Source: Zanthoxylum bungeanum
Lineage: Eukaryota > Streptophyta > Magnoliopsida > Sapindales > Rutaceae
DNA: 64,000 bases
Assembly: GCA_019454045.1 (NCBI GenBank)
Contig: SKCR01023808.1
Coordinates: 186,001-250,000 of the forward strand
Direction: 5' to 3'
The notes beneath the pieces were generated by a model. The model worked only from the letters and a program-made list of their open reading frames with translations, was not told where the DNA came from and made no database searches. The position numbers were made by a program, and so were the translations under genes. This document shows, piece by piece, positions 1 through 11,041 of this stretch (the stretch's first letter is position 1; each line of letters begins with the position of its first letter).

Positions 1-1427
1 ATAAAGATTCATGCAACCGAGACTACTTGAGTTGCTTTCAAACTTCAAGTTCCAAACTTCAAATATACAATTATATATAGTGTTTTTCCAACCGTTGAAG
101 TTTCACTTTCAAAGCCTGCAACGTAAAAACAGCATCTCGGTATTAGCTTATGAAATCACCAAAAAGGTAGACAACAAGCATCAATCTTTATATGGGCATA
201 AAAGTAATTAAAGGCATATCAATAATGAACCATCAAATATGAACTATCCAACAACAAATTCACAAAAAAAATGAACTGTAATCAGAGAAATCTACCAGAA
301 TATTCATAGGAATCTAGTTAAATAATGAGCCAAAAGATCATATTGTAATGTTATAGTGAGCATAAACCCTAAATCCCACATGAAGAAATATGTATATGTA
401 TATGCCCCCATTATCAAACATCAAGTTGGTTTAAACAAAAAGACAGTCCCCAAAACCACTCTCCGTGCAAACCACAACACAACCCAAGATCCCATTATCA
501 AATTTATAATAAAGCCATCAAAATTGCTTCCTGACATCTAGCTCTAATGTAAATATAAAACAAACCCATTTCAAATTTAGTAATTTCAATAAAACCCACC
601 AAAAAAAGGAAAAAAAAAATCTTACCAAGAAATTCTCACCACCTTTGCTTGTTATCACTATTGAATAATGGGACATGCCATGAACACACAAAACACTAAC
701 TCACTGAGTCTAAAACAAATTGACACACAAACCACTAAAACCAAAACAAATACCCATTAGTTCAGAAAGAACCAGAATCTCTCAGGTTTTTTTAACACTA
801 AAAGTCTAAAGCAAAGTACTTGGAAATGTTTTATCATCAGTCTTGTGACTTGGTGACTGTCAAAAACACAACATTAAAATGTTAAATTTTTGTGAGTTGT
901 GTGAGAAAGTAAAAACAAGTTCATTTATTTTTGGGTGCTTAATTATGCATTCTAAAACTGACAACACGTCTAGCTTGGTGCCTGTCGCTGCTTTTAATGC
1001 CCTTCAGTTGCTGCCTAATTAACTGATCACCCCATTTACTCTTCTCTATTTACTTATTTTGCAGTGCATGCAGCAGATGAAGAACTGGAGACTTATCTTA
1101 CCAGTCACCAGCTGAAGTTGCCATGACTAAAGAAACTCTGCAAGTTACTTAAAACTTCAATTTCAGTTTTTATAAAAATATTGGATCATTTTTTTCTTTT
1201 TGTTTTCAAGTTCTTAATATGTTACGTGTTATTCTGTGCATTAGGAATTTTAGACGTATTTGAAACTGTGTATCACATTATCAGTTGATACATATATTTG
1301 TGTGAAGGTATCTCTTATACATTATGCTGGTAAATTTTGATGGATTGTCTTATGTAACAATAAGGATCACATAATATAAAAGGCTTCTCATGCTGTGAAT
1401 TTTAGATAGGATTCACTATATACATAG
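1..1427. other. Intergenic DNA, no secure gene
   Basis: AT-rich sequence with only short, low-complexity open frames. The one exon-like stretch is 1065-1124: it follows a good 3' splice acceptor (TTTTGCAG ending at 1064) and reads about 20 codons to a TGA. No upstream exon that would join it was found, so it is not called as a gene. Confidence 0.5.
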
Positions 1428-1434
1428 TATGTTA

Positions 1435-1568
1435 TGGGTGTTTACGGGTCGGGTCGGGTCGGGTTTTTTTTTATTACCCAATCGGGTCGGGTCATTTGGG
1501 TCTTCCGATCCGAAATCCGAAATTTGAGAAGGGGTCGCAACGAGTCAGGTCAAAAAACTGCGTCGACA

Positions 1569-1601
<33 letters not shown>

Positions 1602-1869
1602 TATAAGTTTGACAAGATAAGTGTAGCTTAAATGGTAATATATATATTTTTAATATAAGTTTGCTAAGATAAGTGTAGCTGAAATGGTAAAGTCTTGGTT
1701 TAATTTGCAAGTGGTTATAGGTTCGAATCCTAGTATTTGCCATTTCAGTTACATTTTTTTCTTATCAAAATTTTATCAATAAAACTATATATATAATTTA
1801 CCTCGGGTCGGGTCAGACCCGATTTTTCTGACCCAAACCCGTGAGTCGACCCGACCCTATGAACACCCA
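1435..1869. mobile_element. Non-autonomous TIR element, GGGTC subterminal repeats
   Basis: The ends are inverted repeats: TGGGTGTTTACGGGTCGGG on the left and a right end closing in GAACACCCA. Both carry iterated GGGTC/GACCC next to the tip. Flanks TATGTTA (1428-1434) and TATCTTA (1870-1876) match at 6 of 7 bases, as an aged target duplication would. The core is AT-rich with a (TA)n run and a 52-bp direct duplication. There is no transposase frame, so it must have been moved in trans. A hAT-like origin is likely from the design but not proven. Confidence 0.7.
1669..1745 (+). other. tRNA-like sequence with Pol III A and B boxes
   Basis: TAGCTGAAATGG fits the A box, and GGTTCGAATCC (about 1720) is an exact B box inside a TAGG/CCTA stem like a T-arm. 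Spacing fits a tRNA-derived unit. The acceptor-stem halves do not pair well, so this is more likely a SINE head or tRNA-derived relic than a working tRNA. A partial copy of its 5' part lies about 52 bp upstream. Confidence 0.4.
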
Positions 1870-1899
1870 TATCTTATCTTATTGTTTTTCGTCTTCAGA

Positions 1900-2080
1900 A
1901 AACGTGACTTGGTGGTGTATGGCTCATGATTTTACTTTGAAATCTTGGGTTCGAATTCAGGGAGTGCGTTTCTTGTAAGAGCTTGGGACAACCAAAAATT
2001 TTACCTGATCCGTTTAACCCCGAAAGGAGTGATTTGACGGCAGTGTTTCCAACGATTCGAAAGAAAAAAAAAATATTATT
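1900..2080 (+). repeat. tRNA-derived SINE, copy 1
   Basis: It has the family layout seen ten times in this window: a 5' GTGGCTTGGTGGT-type A-box region, an imperfect B box (GGTTCGAATTC), a conserved body ending in a TTTCCAACGATT-like segment, and a 3' A-run. It starts about 30 bp after the preceding TIR element. Target duplications are not clear. Confidence 0.75.
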
Positions 2081-2763
2081 TATGTTTTGATGGGATGAAA
2101 AATTCCACTCACTAAATATCAGCAACTCTTATCAACAAATCGCATGTATAAAACACATTTATTACTAATCGAGCTGTGCGAAATGCTAAACCAAGAATTC
2201 TTAACGTCAATAGTTGTTGAAAACAACTATTATTTTTCAATTTTTGTACACACAAAAATTATTTGTATTTGGTGATTAGCTGAATTTTGTAATGAGTTTG
2301 TTTATAAATTATGAATAATAATTATTAGATTATAATTTAAATATAATTGAATCATAACCGTATATTAAGTGGCATCGCCACTAACTATCCTCAATCTGAA
2401 TATTTGTTAATTATATTTATAAATTAATGAAAAATCTAATTTATTAACGAAATAATTTTAAATGATATAAAACCTTAACACAATTTAACACTCCAAATTC
2501 CATAAAAAGTTGTAGAAATAATATATTTGAATTCAGCTCAACACATCTATTCAAGCTTTTGGTTATTTCTTTGGAAGAATCATAAAGCTAGCTATAGCTA
2601 TTTATAGGTTTATAGATTGTTCATGGGCATTAGCTAAACCGACCTCCTCCTTCAATATATAGCCAAACCTAACATCCAGTTAGGGTTTTATTGCTTGTGT
2701 TCAATGTAGCTTTTTAATCAATGGCCTTGTCTATGTCATCAATTTTTGTCAACATTTTCCTCA
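2081..2763. other. Intergenic DNA, nothing recognised
   Basis: AT-rich; no coding frame, terminal repeat or RNA gene seen. Confidence 0.5.
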
Positions 2764-2789
2764 TTTCACTACAAGAATTATGGCTTTTA

Positions 2790-3612
2790 GCGTCCAAATA
2801 TTTAGCGTCGAAACAATATGCAACGCTAAAATTTAGTTTTAGCGTCGAATATTAGTTTCGACGCTATATGTCATGTTTTTAGCGACGGAATAAAAATTCG
2901 ACGCAGAATATTAATTTTTTAGCGTCGAAATATAGTTTCGACGCTAAAAACAGAACTTTAGCGTCGAAAAATATTCGACGCTGAATAATTATATTATTGC
3001 AATAATTTTTGGTGCCAAATATTGCACTCTTAGCGTCGAAACACGGAGTCGACGCCAAAACTAACTTTTAGCGTCGAACATATATCGTCGCTAAAGGTGT
3101 ATGAAGTTTCCACCGGCAAATCCTTGACTCTTTCGCGTCTAATTTACATTCGACGCTAAAAAGGAAACAATTAGAGTCGAATGTGAATAATCGACGCAAA
3201 AAAATAATACTTTTAGCGTCGAATATTTTTTCGACGCTAAAGAGTTATGAAGCTTCCACCGACAGTCCTTGATTCTTTCGCGTCTAAATTTAATTCGACG
3301 CTATATGTTTGATATTTAGCGTCGACAAAACGGTGTCGACGCTAAAAACGTATATAATTAGCGTCGATTATGAATATTCGACGCCAAAAATAATACTTTT
3401 AGCGTCGAATATTTGTTCGACGCTAAAGAGTTATGAAGCTTACCGACAGAACTTGATTCTTTCGCGTCTAAATTTAATCCGACGCTAATTTTTATATTTA
3501 GCGTCGAAAAAACGTTTTGCGACGCTAAAAATGGAACATGTAGCGTCGAAACAACCTTTTCGACGCTAAAAACGGCAACAATTGGCGTCGAAATACTAAA
3601 TGCGACGCTAAA
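2790..3612. repeat. CACTA copy 1, 5' subterminal array
   Basis: Dozens of TTTAGCGTCGAA / TTCGACGCTAAA units, mostly as head-to-head pairs forming short palindromes. In En/Spm elements such subterminal repeats bind the TnpA-type protein; that role is inferred here. A longer repeat with the theme GAAGTTTCCACCGACA occurs several times inside the array. Confidence 0.9.
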
Positions 3613-4041
3613 GATAGATTAAAAAACAGAAGGTCGACACCCCTTCTCCCCCTCTGTTTTTTCTTCATTCTCTTCGTAAAAACCTCTGAAATCTGAGAAT
3701 TTCTCCTCTACAGCCTCACATCTCTCCTAAAAATTTTCAATAAAATTGTAATCAATTTCCAAAAAGGTAAATCTTCTTTCATATTTCTTTATTATTTTCA
3801 ATTTTTATGATTATATATGTTGTTTATATGCTGTTTGTTAGTGATTTATGATTCATATATGTAGAGTAAGTATATTAATTAACAAAATAGAATTTTTCTG
3901 TAAACTATTAATTAATTTATCAACCAAATATATATATATATATATATATGCTTAAATTAAGTATTACTGAATTAGTAATGTTGATTCCAATGTAAAATGA
4001 TATCTAATAATTATATTATTATATTTAGGTATTCTGCTGAA

Positions 4042-5057
4042 ATGGATAGAAATTGGATGAGCTCTCTGGATAGATGAGTGTTGAATATCGTAATGGAGTG
4101 TCTGAGTTTATGGAAGTCGCAAAACAACACATTGATGCAGAAGGTCGTGTTCGTTGTCCATGTGCAAATTGTTTGAATAGGAAAAGGAAGCAGTTAGATG
4201 AAGTTCATAATCATTTATACATGCCAGGAATATCACCCACTTACCGTACGTGGATTTATCACGGTGAGCAGTATCATTCTCAGTCACGGTTTTTTGATGT
4301 CGGCGAAGGGAGCAGTAGTTACAATCAACCTGCAAACGATGATATCGCCGATATTTTGCATGACTTACAAGGTCCACAACTTGGTCATAGTGTTAGTGGC
4401 GACATGCCAGTGTTAAGTGGAAATGATCAAAATTTATTTAGTGAACTACTTGATGAGGCAAAAAAAATTCCATTCGAAGGTGCTGGAATGTCGATCTTGA
4501 ATTTCGTTGTGAAATTATTACACATTAAAGTGATCAACAGAATGACCAACAAAAGTATCGATATGATGTTAGAGTTACTGGCCCAAATGTTACCGGTTGG
4601 AAGCGAATTGCCTAAGTCGTACTACGAGGCAAAGAAAATGTTGCGTGATCTGGGAATGGGGTATGAATCCATTCATGCTTGTAAGTTTGATTGTGTATTA
4701 TTTCGTGCCGAGTATGAATCACTTGAACATTGTCCGATATGTGGTGAAAGTCGGTACAAAGTCCGTGGTATGGGGAAGAAAGTGCCTCAAAAGATATTGC
4801 GATATTTCCCTTTAACGCCCAGGCTGCAGAGATTGTTCATGTCACGACACACAGCGACTGATATGATGTGGCATCATGAAAAGAGGATCGGTGCGGAGGG
4901 CATACTTAGACATCCTGCGGACGGAACCGAATGGAAGGAATTTGATGACATGTACCCCCGTTTGACACTGAAGATGACTTCGATTCCAGTCACGAATCCT
5001 CAAATACCGACGATAATAGTGATTAATTATGAAGTTACAGTATTTTGTGATGGATGA
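4042..5057 (+). pseudogene. CACTA tnpD-type transposase, 3'-deleted (copy 1)
   Basis: The family start is the ATG at 4042 (MDRNWMS...), just after a 5' leader intron whose acceptor lies near 4028. A one-base loss makes a TGA at 4075-4077; an overlapping ATG at 4074 re-enters the original frame. The frame then reads the transposase-associated domain (PF13963 type; CPCANCLN and YRTWIYHGE blocks) and the start of the Transposase_21 domain (CPICGESRYK, FPLTPRLQRLF, WHHEKR). After DDMYPR (about 4960) it jumps to DNA that encodes the extreme C-terminus in copy 2, but out of frame, and stops at 5057. The DUF4218 and DUF4216 regions are missing. It is not expected to be active. Confidence 0.9.
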
Positions 5058-5164
5058 ATAATTTATGGATTAATGTATGGTTGTTGATTTTAATTACTCT
5101 TTAGATATTGTTGAAATATTAACGTAATGATTAATAGTATAACTATGTTATGAATGAGTTATTT

Positions 5165-5796
5165 GCTTCTGAGCCGAGGAAGAAGAGAAGCACTGGTTGC
5201 AGGGATGTAAAGGACATTTAGCGTCGAAGTAATCGACGCTATATGTCAATTACTTCGACGCTAATGGTTAGGCGGGTTATTGAAAAATTTGGGTTTTTTT
5301 TCCGGGAAATTTAATTTTTATATAGCGTCGAAATACTTTATTCGACGCTATATGTCTTACATTTAGCGTCGACATACAATTTGCGACGCTAATATCTTTA
5401 ATTAGCGTCGAATACAATATTTCGACGCTAATGTCTCTACTTTCGCGTCGAATATAGTATGTCGACGCTAATTAAAAATTAAATTTCCCGGAAAAAAAAA
5501 CCCTAATTTTTCAATAACCCGCCTAACAAATAGCGTCGACATACAATTTGCGACGCTATATATCTTTAATTTAGCGTCGAATACAATATTTCGACGCTAT
5601 ATGTCTCTACTTTAGCGTCGAATATAGTATGTCGACGCTAATTAAAAATTAAATTTCCCGGAAAAAAACCCTAATTTTTCAATAACCCGCCTAACAAATA
5701 GCGTCGACTACTGCGACGCTAAAAGTCAATTATTTCGACGCTAAATGTCTTTTAAATCCCTAAAACCAGTGCCTCCTTCTTCCTCGGCTCAGAAGC
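5165..5796. repeat. Large palindrome built from the internal motif array
   Basis: The left arm (5165-5320) and right arm (5640-5796) are inverted copies: GCTTCTGAGCCGAGGA at 5165 is matched by its complement ending at 5796, and the GGCGGGTTATTG / CAATAACCCGCC blocks mirror at the same centre. An extra copy of part of the right arm lies 170 bp upstream at 5471. The arms and centre (5217-5753) are filled with TTTAGCGTCGAA units like those at the element ends. Copy 2 lacks the left arm, so the inverted duplication arose in this copy or was lost from the other. Confidence 0.8.
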
Positions 5797-5843
5797 AAAA
5801 ACTCATTTCTCATTCTCCAACAGTGACGAACGAAGGAAATCAA

Positions 5844-6766
5844 CAGGTAAGTCTCCTTTGTTGATTTAAAATTGTTTATGAGGATGAATTTGATGAATTT
5901 GATGAATTTGAGGATGAGTTTGATGATATTATTGATGAAATTGATGATGAATTATTTTTTGATGAAATTGATGATGATGATGATGATGATGATGATCAAA
6001 GATGATGAGGATTCTGGGCAAGAACAGCAGCATTTGCTGCTGTTCGTCTTCAAAATCATCATCATCTTTGGTTAATATTTATATAATGTTAAGTTTGAAT
6101 TTGTGCCCTCTTTGGTTAATTATAACTGTTTGATACGGACCAATTCCAGTGAGCTCACGTTCGTGTTGCGTTCTCAAACGCGTTCGAACGGACCAATTCC
6201 AGTGAGCTCACGTTCGTATGGCGTTCTCGAACGCGTTCGAACGGACCAATTCCAGTAAGTTCACGTTCGTATGTCGTTCTTTAATATGTTCGAACACCCA
6301 TTTTACGTTCGAACGCGATAAAGAACGACATACGAACGTGAACTCACTGGAATTGGTCCGTTCGAACGCGTTTGAGAACGCCATACGAACGTGAGCTCAC
6401 TGGAATTGGTCCGTTCGAACGCGTTTGAGAACGCAACACGAACGTGAGCTCACTGGAATTGGTCCGTTCGAACGCGTTCGTGAACGCCATACGAACGTGT
6501 GCATGAGAAGTCGTGTGATTGTCTGCTTCGTGGTTGGTTATATGTATCCCATTGAGTGTGTGACTGTGTATCCCTAAAACGTGTATGATGGAACTCGTAG
6601 ATTATATGGATAATGAATGCATATGTGAAATGAATGAATTTGAAAACGAAAGTGAGCATTCGATGTTATAAGCGCTTTTGTTAAGTTGTATTGACTTGTA
6701 TGGATATGTATGTATATGTATAAGAATTTTGGAATTTGATGACGCTAATGCGACGGGGTTTTGCAG
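5844..6766 (+). other. Leader intron of the tnpA-like gene (copy 1)
   Basis: A donor (CAG|GTAAGTCTCC, near 5846) and an acceptor (TTTTGCAG ending at 6766, directly before the start codon) bound an intron-like segment. A donor and acceptor occur at the equivalent places in copy 2. It holds a GAT-rich microsatellite (about 5879-6005) and the hairpin listed separately. An open frame of Met/Leu/Asp codons in the GAT repeat is an artefact of the repeat. Confidence 0.55.
6136..6503. repeat. Inverted array of 53-bp units (long hairpin)
   Basis: Three tandem 53-bp units start at 6136, 6189 and 6242, each carrying CCAATTCCAGTGAGCTCACG and GCGTTCGAACG. They are followed by three units in inverted orientation ending at 6360, 6413 and 6466, plus a partial fourth. 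The arms are about 155 bp with a centre near 6301. The sequence is absent from copy 2, which has other repeats in the same intron. If transcribed, the RNA would fold into one long imperfect hairpin. Confidence 0.85.
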
Positions 6767-8223
6767 ATGGCACCGGGCAATCGCAAACGGGCTACCGCGA
6801 CTCCATCTACATCAGCAAGGGCAACTGGCCCTGGTGATTTCTCTGCTAGCACAGGTGAGTCCAGTACAGTGAAGGGTCGAGGACGCACCCGTGGCCTGGG
6901 GTTGGCTAAGTACGTTAAGGCTCACGGTCGTATCCGGATAGAGATATCAGATGATGGACACACTCAAGTCGGACAACATAATTCAGCGTTTAATACAGCC
7001 ATAGGAGCTACAGCTCGATATGAAGCTCCCCAAAGCTACGTATCTTGGAGAAAGATACCGTGGGAGACGAAACTGAACCAGCTATTCCCTTCGCTACTTG
7101 TAAGTTTTCGATATTGTTTGTTATTTAACATTTTTATTTTATACTTATTTTTACTCGAATTTTCATGTAGGAATGGTTCGACTTCGATCTGACCAAGTGA
7201 ATGTCCAACAATATATTGACTACCACATGGGGAAAAGTTATAAAGATTATAGAACAAAAGTCTTGAAACCAATATTCGACGAACATGGACCTTCAAATGC
7301 TCCACAACACAAACCTGATTTTATAGAGGAACAAGACTGGACATTTTTATGTGAGCTTTGGTCGAGCAAAAAAACACGAGGTAAATTTTGAAATAAACGG
7401 AAATTTATAATTGTCTTTGTTTTCGGTACTTACAGTGTTCGTTAATACAGGATAAATGTCACGCAAATGCGGAAAATCGAAGTCACTTGCGTTTTAACCA
7501 CCGTGGAGGTTCGAAGCCATTTATCCAACATCGTGCCGAACATTCTGAGGTAAATATATCCTAACGTAAAATTTAACAGTTAATTGTTTTTACTATCTGG
7601 AATAATATTGAATTTATTTTATGTTTATAACAGAGTAGCACATGTGAGGTGCAATCATTTCCAGATTTTTTCCGTGTGACGCATTACAATGACAAGAATA
7701 AATGGATAAATGAAGAAGCCGAACGCTGCTATGTAAGTTTCAGTTTTTAAAATAAAATAATTAATATTATATATGTTAAATTTTTTTCTCAAATTCTAAT
7801 ATTAACTTATTTTTTGAAACAGAACGAAATGATGGAACTCCAACATCAAACTCAGGAGACAGGGACCGACCCCATACCAGATGAGCAGCTGTCGCAATTG
7901 GTTTTCAAGAATCAGACAGCTTACAACGTTGGTCTTGGCACTCGTAAGAAGCCAACGTCATCTGCACGCAATAGTGGTAATTCGGGCAATGTCTCTCTTC
8001 GAGACGAGTTAGTCACCACCAAAGACGACCTAGCCAGCACCGAGACGAGCTGCAACAGACTAAGGAGAAGCTACAACAGGTCACGGTGGACCACGAGAAG
8101 AAGATGGTGGACCACGAGAAGAAGATGGAGCAGTTGGAACAGCAACTGATGGCTTTCCGTCAGATGTTCGAGGCCTCAATGAGTCATGGTGCATCGGGCT
8201 CGAGCGTCCCCTCATCACAGTAG
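6767..8223 (+). pseudogene. CACTA tnpA-like gene, Transposase_24 type (copy 1)
   Basis: Five exons are inferred by splice sites and by comparison with copy 2: 6767-7099, 7171 to about 7380, about 7452-7551, about 7634-7732, and 7823-8223. The product family is the plant Ptta/En/Spm protein (PF03004-like): a Ser/Thr/Gly-rich head, a central block with FNHRGG, and a C-terminal coiled coil of Lys/Glu/Gln heptads. Such proteins are thought to bind the subterminal repeats. Lesions: one base lost in exon 2 giving TGA at 7198-7200, one extra A near the exon 2 end, and an extra 20-bp segment near 8027-8046 that shifts the coiled-coil frame. Confidence 0.85.
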
Positions 8224-8412
8224 CAATTAATTTTATATTTAGTTTGTATAAACATTTTGAACAAATATATTTAATATATATATTTCTTTTTTCTAAAACA
8301 AATTTCAATATAATATTTCGTCATTAATTACATTTTTTTTCAACTAAATTAAATATTTTAGACCAAAAAATAAGTAAATTACTAATTTTTAAGAAAATAA
8401 ATTATTTACTTT

Positions 8413-8987
8413 TAGCGTCGAATATTTCGACGCTAATAGTATACAAAATGGCCGCTGTAAGCGTACATATATTCTTTTTAAATATATGTTAGCGTCGACT
8501 AGTTAAAAGTGACCTTTAGCGTCGAAATATTTCTACGCTAATAGTAACAAACATGGTCGCTATAAAGCTTACATATAATACTTTTTAAATATACTTTAGC
8601 GTCGACATTTTTCGACGCTAAAAGTTTGAATTTTTGCGTCGATATATTTCGTCGCTAATAGTAAAAAACATGGTCGCTATAAGCTTACATATAATACTTT
8701 TTTAATATACTTTAGCGTCGACACCTTGCGACGCTAAAAGTTTAAATTTTTGCGTCGATATATTTCGTCGCCAAATATACAATTAGCGTCGAAAATTTAA
8801 CTTTAGCGTCGAAATAAATTGGACGCAGAGAATACTGTTTTTTAGCGTCGCAGTTAATTATTTCGACGCTAAAAGTGGTTTTCGTGACATTTTATCGTCC
8901 ATTGTTGGCGTCTAATTTTTTCGACGCTAAATATCATTTGCGTCGAAATAGTAAGTTATGGCGTCGAAACAATTCGACGCTAAATGG
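8413..8987. repeat. CACTA copy 1, 3' subterminal array
   Basis: Repeated TTTAGCGTCGAA / TTCGACGCTAAA units plus a duplicated segment with the theme ACATGGTCGCTATAAGC. It runs up to the terminal inverted repeat. Confidence 0.9.
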
Positions 8988-9006
8988 TCTAATTCTTGTA
9001 GTGTTT

Positions 9007-9592
9007 TTTACTGTATACTTTTTTAAAAGTTATATTTTTGAAGAAAATTATCAAACATGATACGTTATTTAAAAAATATATATAATTTTATTTACATATC
9101 CACCCAAAGATTACATAATATATCGGATTCGTACTAAATTTGAATATACGATTAAAACACATGTCAAACATTGAATATATATTTGATATAAAATATATTG
9201 ATGTTTTTTTTTATACTTTTGATATATTTTACAAGTTTTGAATGGACCGATAAATGAAATTTCAAAATTTGTGTATTTTTTATAACGTATTAAACGATAC
9301 ACAATGGATAATTTCTCTTTTTTTTTTTAAGTTTACGAGGGTCTGTTTAATAAAATTTAAACTCATTTACAACACGTGACATAATTTCTTGGAGAAAAGA
9401 CACTTTATCACTTGAGCAATGACCTAAGTTGAAATGGGATCTCTTGTTAATGTATAGAAGAGCTCTAAGTGAAGTTAATTACTTGCTTGATTACTTTTAG
9501 CAGCAAATTAATTTTCAAATAGATTCTTAATGACCTATATATGACGTCTTGCATGAGCTCTTTACATATATGCATGTGAGTAGCATTTGTCC
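9007..9592. other. Spacer between the two CACTA elements
   Basis: AT-rich DNA without a coding frame or recognised repeat. Confidence 0.4.
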
Positions 9593-9599
9593 CAAAGGG

Positions 9600-9758
9600 A
9601 CGTGACTTGTTAATGTAGAGTTTAAGATTTCACGTTGAAATCCTAGGTTCGAATCCAAGGAGTGCGTTTCTTGAAAGAGCCTGGGACAGTCGAGAATTTT
9701 ACCTGCTCCAGGTGATTTGAGGATGGAATTTTCAACAATTTCATAAAAAAAAAAATTT
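9600..9758 (+). repeat. tRNA-derived SINE, copy 2
   Basis: B box GGTTCGAATCC, the GTGCGTTTCTTG body, and a 3' A-run. GCATTTG flanks it at 9593-9599 and 9759-9765, a plausible short target duplication. Confidence 0.8.
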
Positions 9759-9995
9759 GCATTTGCATGTGCAACAAGCAAGGAATCATGTACCATTCAT
9801 AATGGTAAAGAATAAGAAATATTAGGGGAAAAAATAGCATATGATGTTGATTATAAAATTGGCAAAGAACATTTCATATTCTATCACTGTGAAAAATTAT
9901 ACTAATATCTTAATAGAAGTGTTAAATTTCTTAACATTTACAAATTTCAAAATCACATATTGTCTCTTTCATTTAAACACAAAGAGGGTATCTTT

Positions 9996-10159
9996 TTGTA
10001 GGGTCCAGGATCTCACCTTGAGGTTCTGGGTTCGAATCCAGATGGTGCACTTCTTGTAAGAGCCTGGGACAGCCGGTGATTTTATCTGCGCTGCGGCATA
10101 GAATTGATGGTTTGGTGGCGGGGTTTCCATCGTTTTCAAAAAAAAAAAAAAAAAAAAAA
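9996..10159 (+). repeat. tRNA-derived SINE, copy 3 (5'-truncated)
   Basis: It starts inside the A-box region, then has the B box, the family body with TGGTTTGGTGGCGGGGTTTCC, and a long A-tail (about 20 A). The target duplication GGTATCTTT lies at 9987-9995 and 10160-10168, which argues that it inserted already truncated. Confidence 0.9.
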
Positions 10160-10168
10160 GGTATCTTT

Positions 10169-11022
10169 ATAGATCTATATTAATGAATAAGTAAAAGATA
10201 TAGTTCTTAATTAGAAACCCTAATTTAAAATTTGAGTCATTGCTGACTGTATCACCTATGAACATAAATGCTAAATATTCCTTAAGAAACACTTGATTCC
10301 TTATTCTCTGAGCCAAATCTTTAGAATTATAAAATATCAAAAGAAAAATTAAATGCAGAATTAGCCGAAAGTCATATTGTGAGAGGGATAGTCAACGATT
10401 TATTGTCATGCGGTGTGTTTTCAATTGCCCTTTACGTGCCTAGTCTTGATAATTAGAATCTCATTTTCTCAATGGGAATATTAACTCCCTTTAGCTTGTG
10501 TTCATATCCATTCTTAGTTGTAAAATTTTAAATAGAAAAAGAAAATTCTCCAAATCTCTTTAATTTGACTCATTATATCTTTATACCGTCTGATTCCTTC
10601 CGATTCAGTTTCGATTCTGAACTGGAACTGTCCGGTTCCTTCCGGTTCGGTTTAAGAACATAGTTCAAATATTAAATTTCTCATTTCCACTCAAAATTTT
10701 ATCAACTGAACTAGTAGTTATTTTATCGTAAAATCGCTTGTGTTTAAGGGTAATAGATTTTGAATATAAGATTTAAATTCATTGTCAATATATATCTCCA
10801 ACCAGCATGGGTATCCCAAAATTTGAGGAGAATCATCTCAGCATCTAGTAGTTGCTTAGTGTCTCTAACCATGCCATGTTAGGGAAGAAACATCGGAGAG
10901 ACAATGTAACAACATATATAGTAAAATTAGAAAATCCAGAAACTGCCTAAATGTCTAATATTTTGCTCTGTAAGATATAATATATATATATTAGCTTGCA
11001 ATTAATTTGGACTTATAAATTA
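10169..11022. other. Intergenic DNA
   Basis: No gene. Around 10,585-10,660 there is a short GGTTCC/GGTTCGG-rich stretch that resembles one end of the hAT family described at 60,527, possibly a one-ended relic. Confidence 0.4.
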
Positions 11023-11041
11023 AAACACTACAAGAATTATG

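Larger units (their letters stand above)
2767..9003 (+). mobile_element. CACTA (En/Spm) transposon, copy 1 (6.2 kb, internally deleted)
   Basis: It begins CACTACAAGAATTA and ends with the inverse, a 14-bp terminal inverted repeat of CACTA type. It is flanked by the 3-bp duplication TTT (2764-2766 and 9004-9006), the size expected for this superfamily. Inside are, in order: a 5' subterminal array (2,790-3,612), the 5' part of a tnpD gene, an internal array (5,217-5,753), a leader intron with a large hairpin, a five-exon tnpA-like gene, and a 3' array (8,413-8,987). Compared with copy 2 it lacks about 2.6 kb of tnpD. Both genes are damaged, so it cannot supply its own transposase. Confidence 0.95.

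Noticed and set aside
1669..1745. Functional tRNA gene
   Set aside because: A and B boxes are present but the acceptor-stem halves do not pair and no sound anticodon arm can be drawn.
2790..3612. Regular short palindromic repeats with variable spacers, superficially CRISPR-like
   Set aside because: They lie next to CACTA ends in plant DNA, units face both ways, spacing is irregular, and there are no cas genes; they are subterminal transposon repeats.
5872..6075. 67-codon open frame rich in Met, Leu and Asp
   Set aside because: It is a GAT/GATGAA microsatellite in an intron-like region; copy 2 has a different repeat there and no conserved frame.
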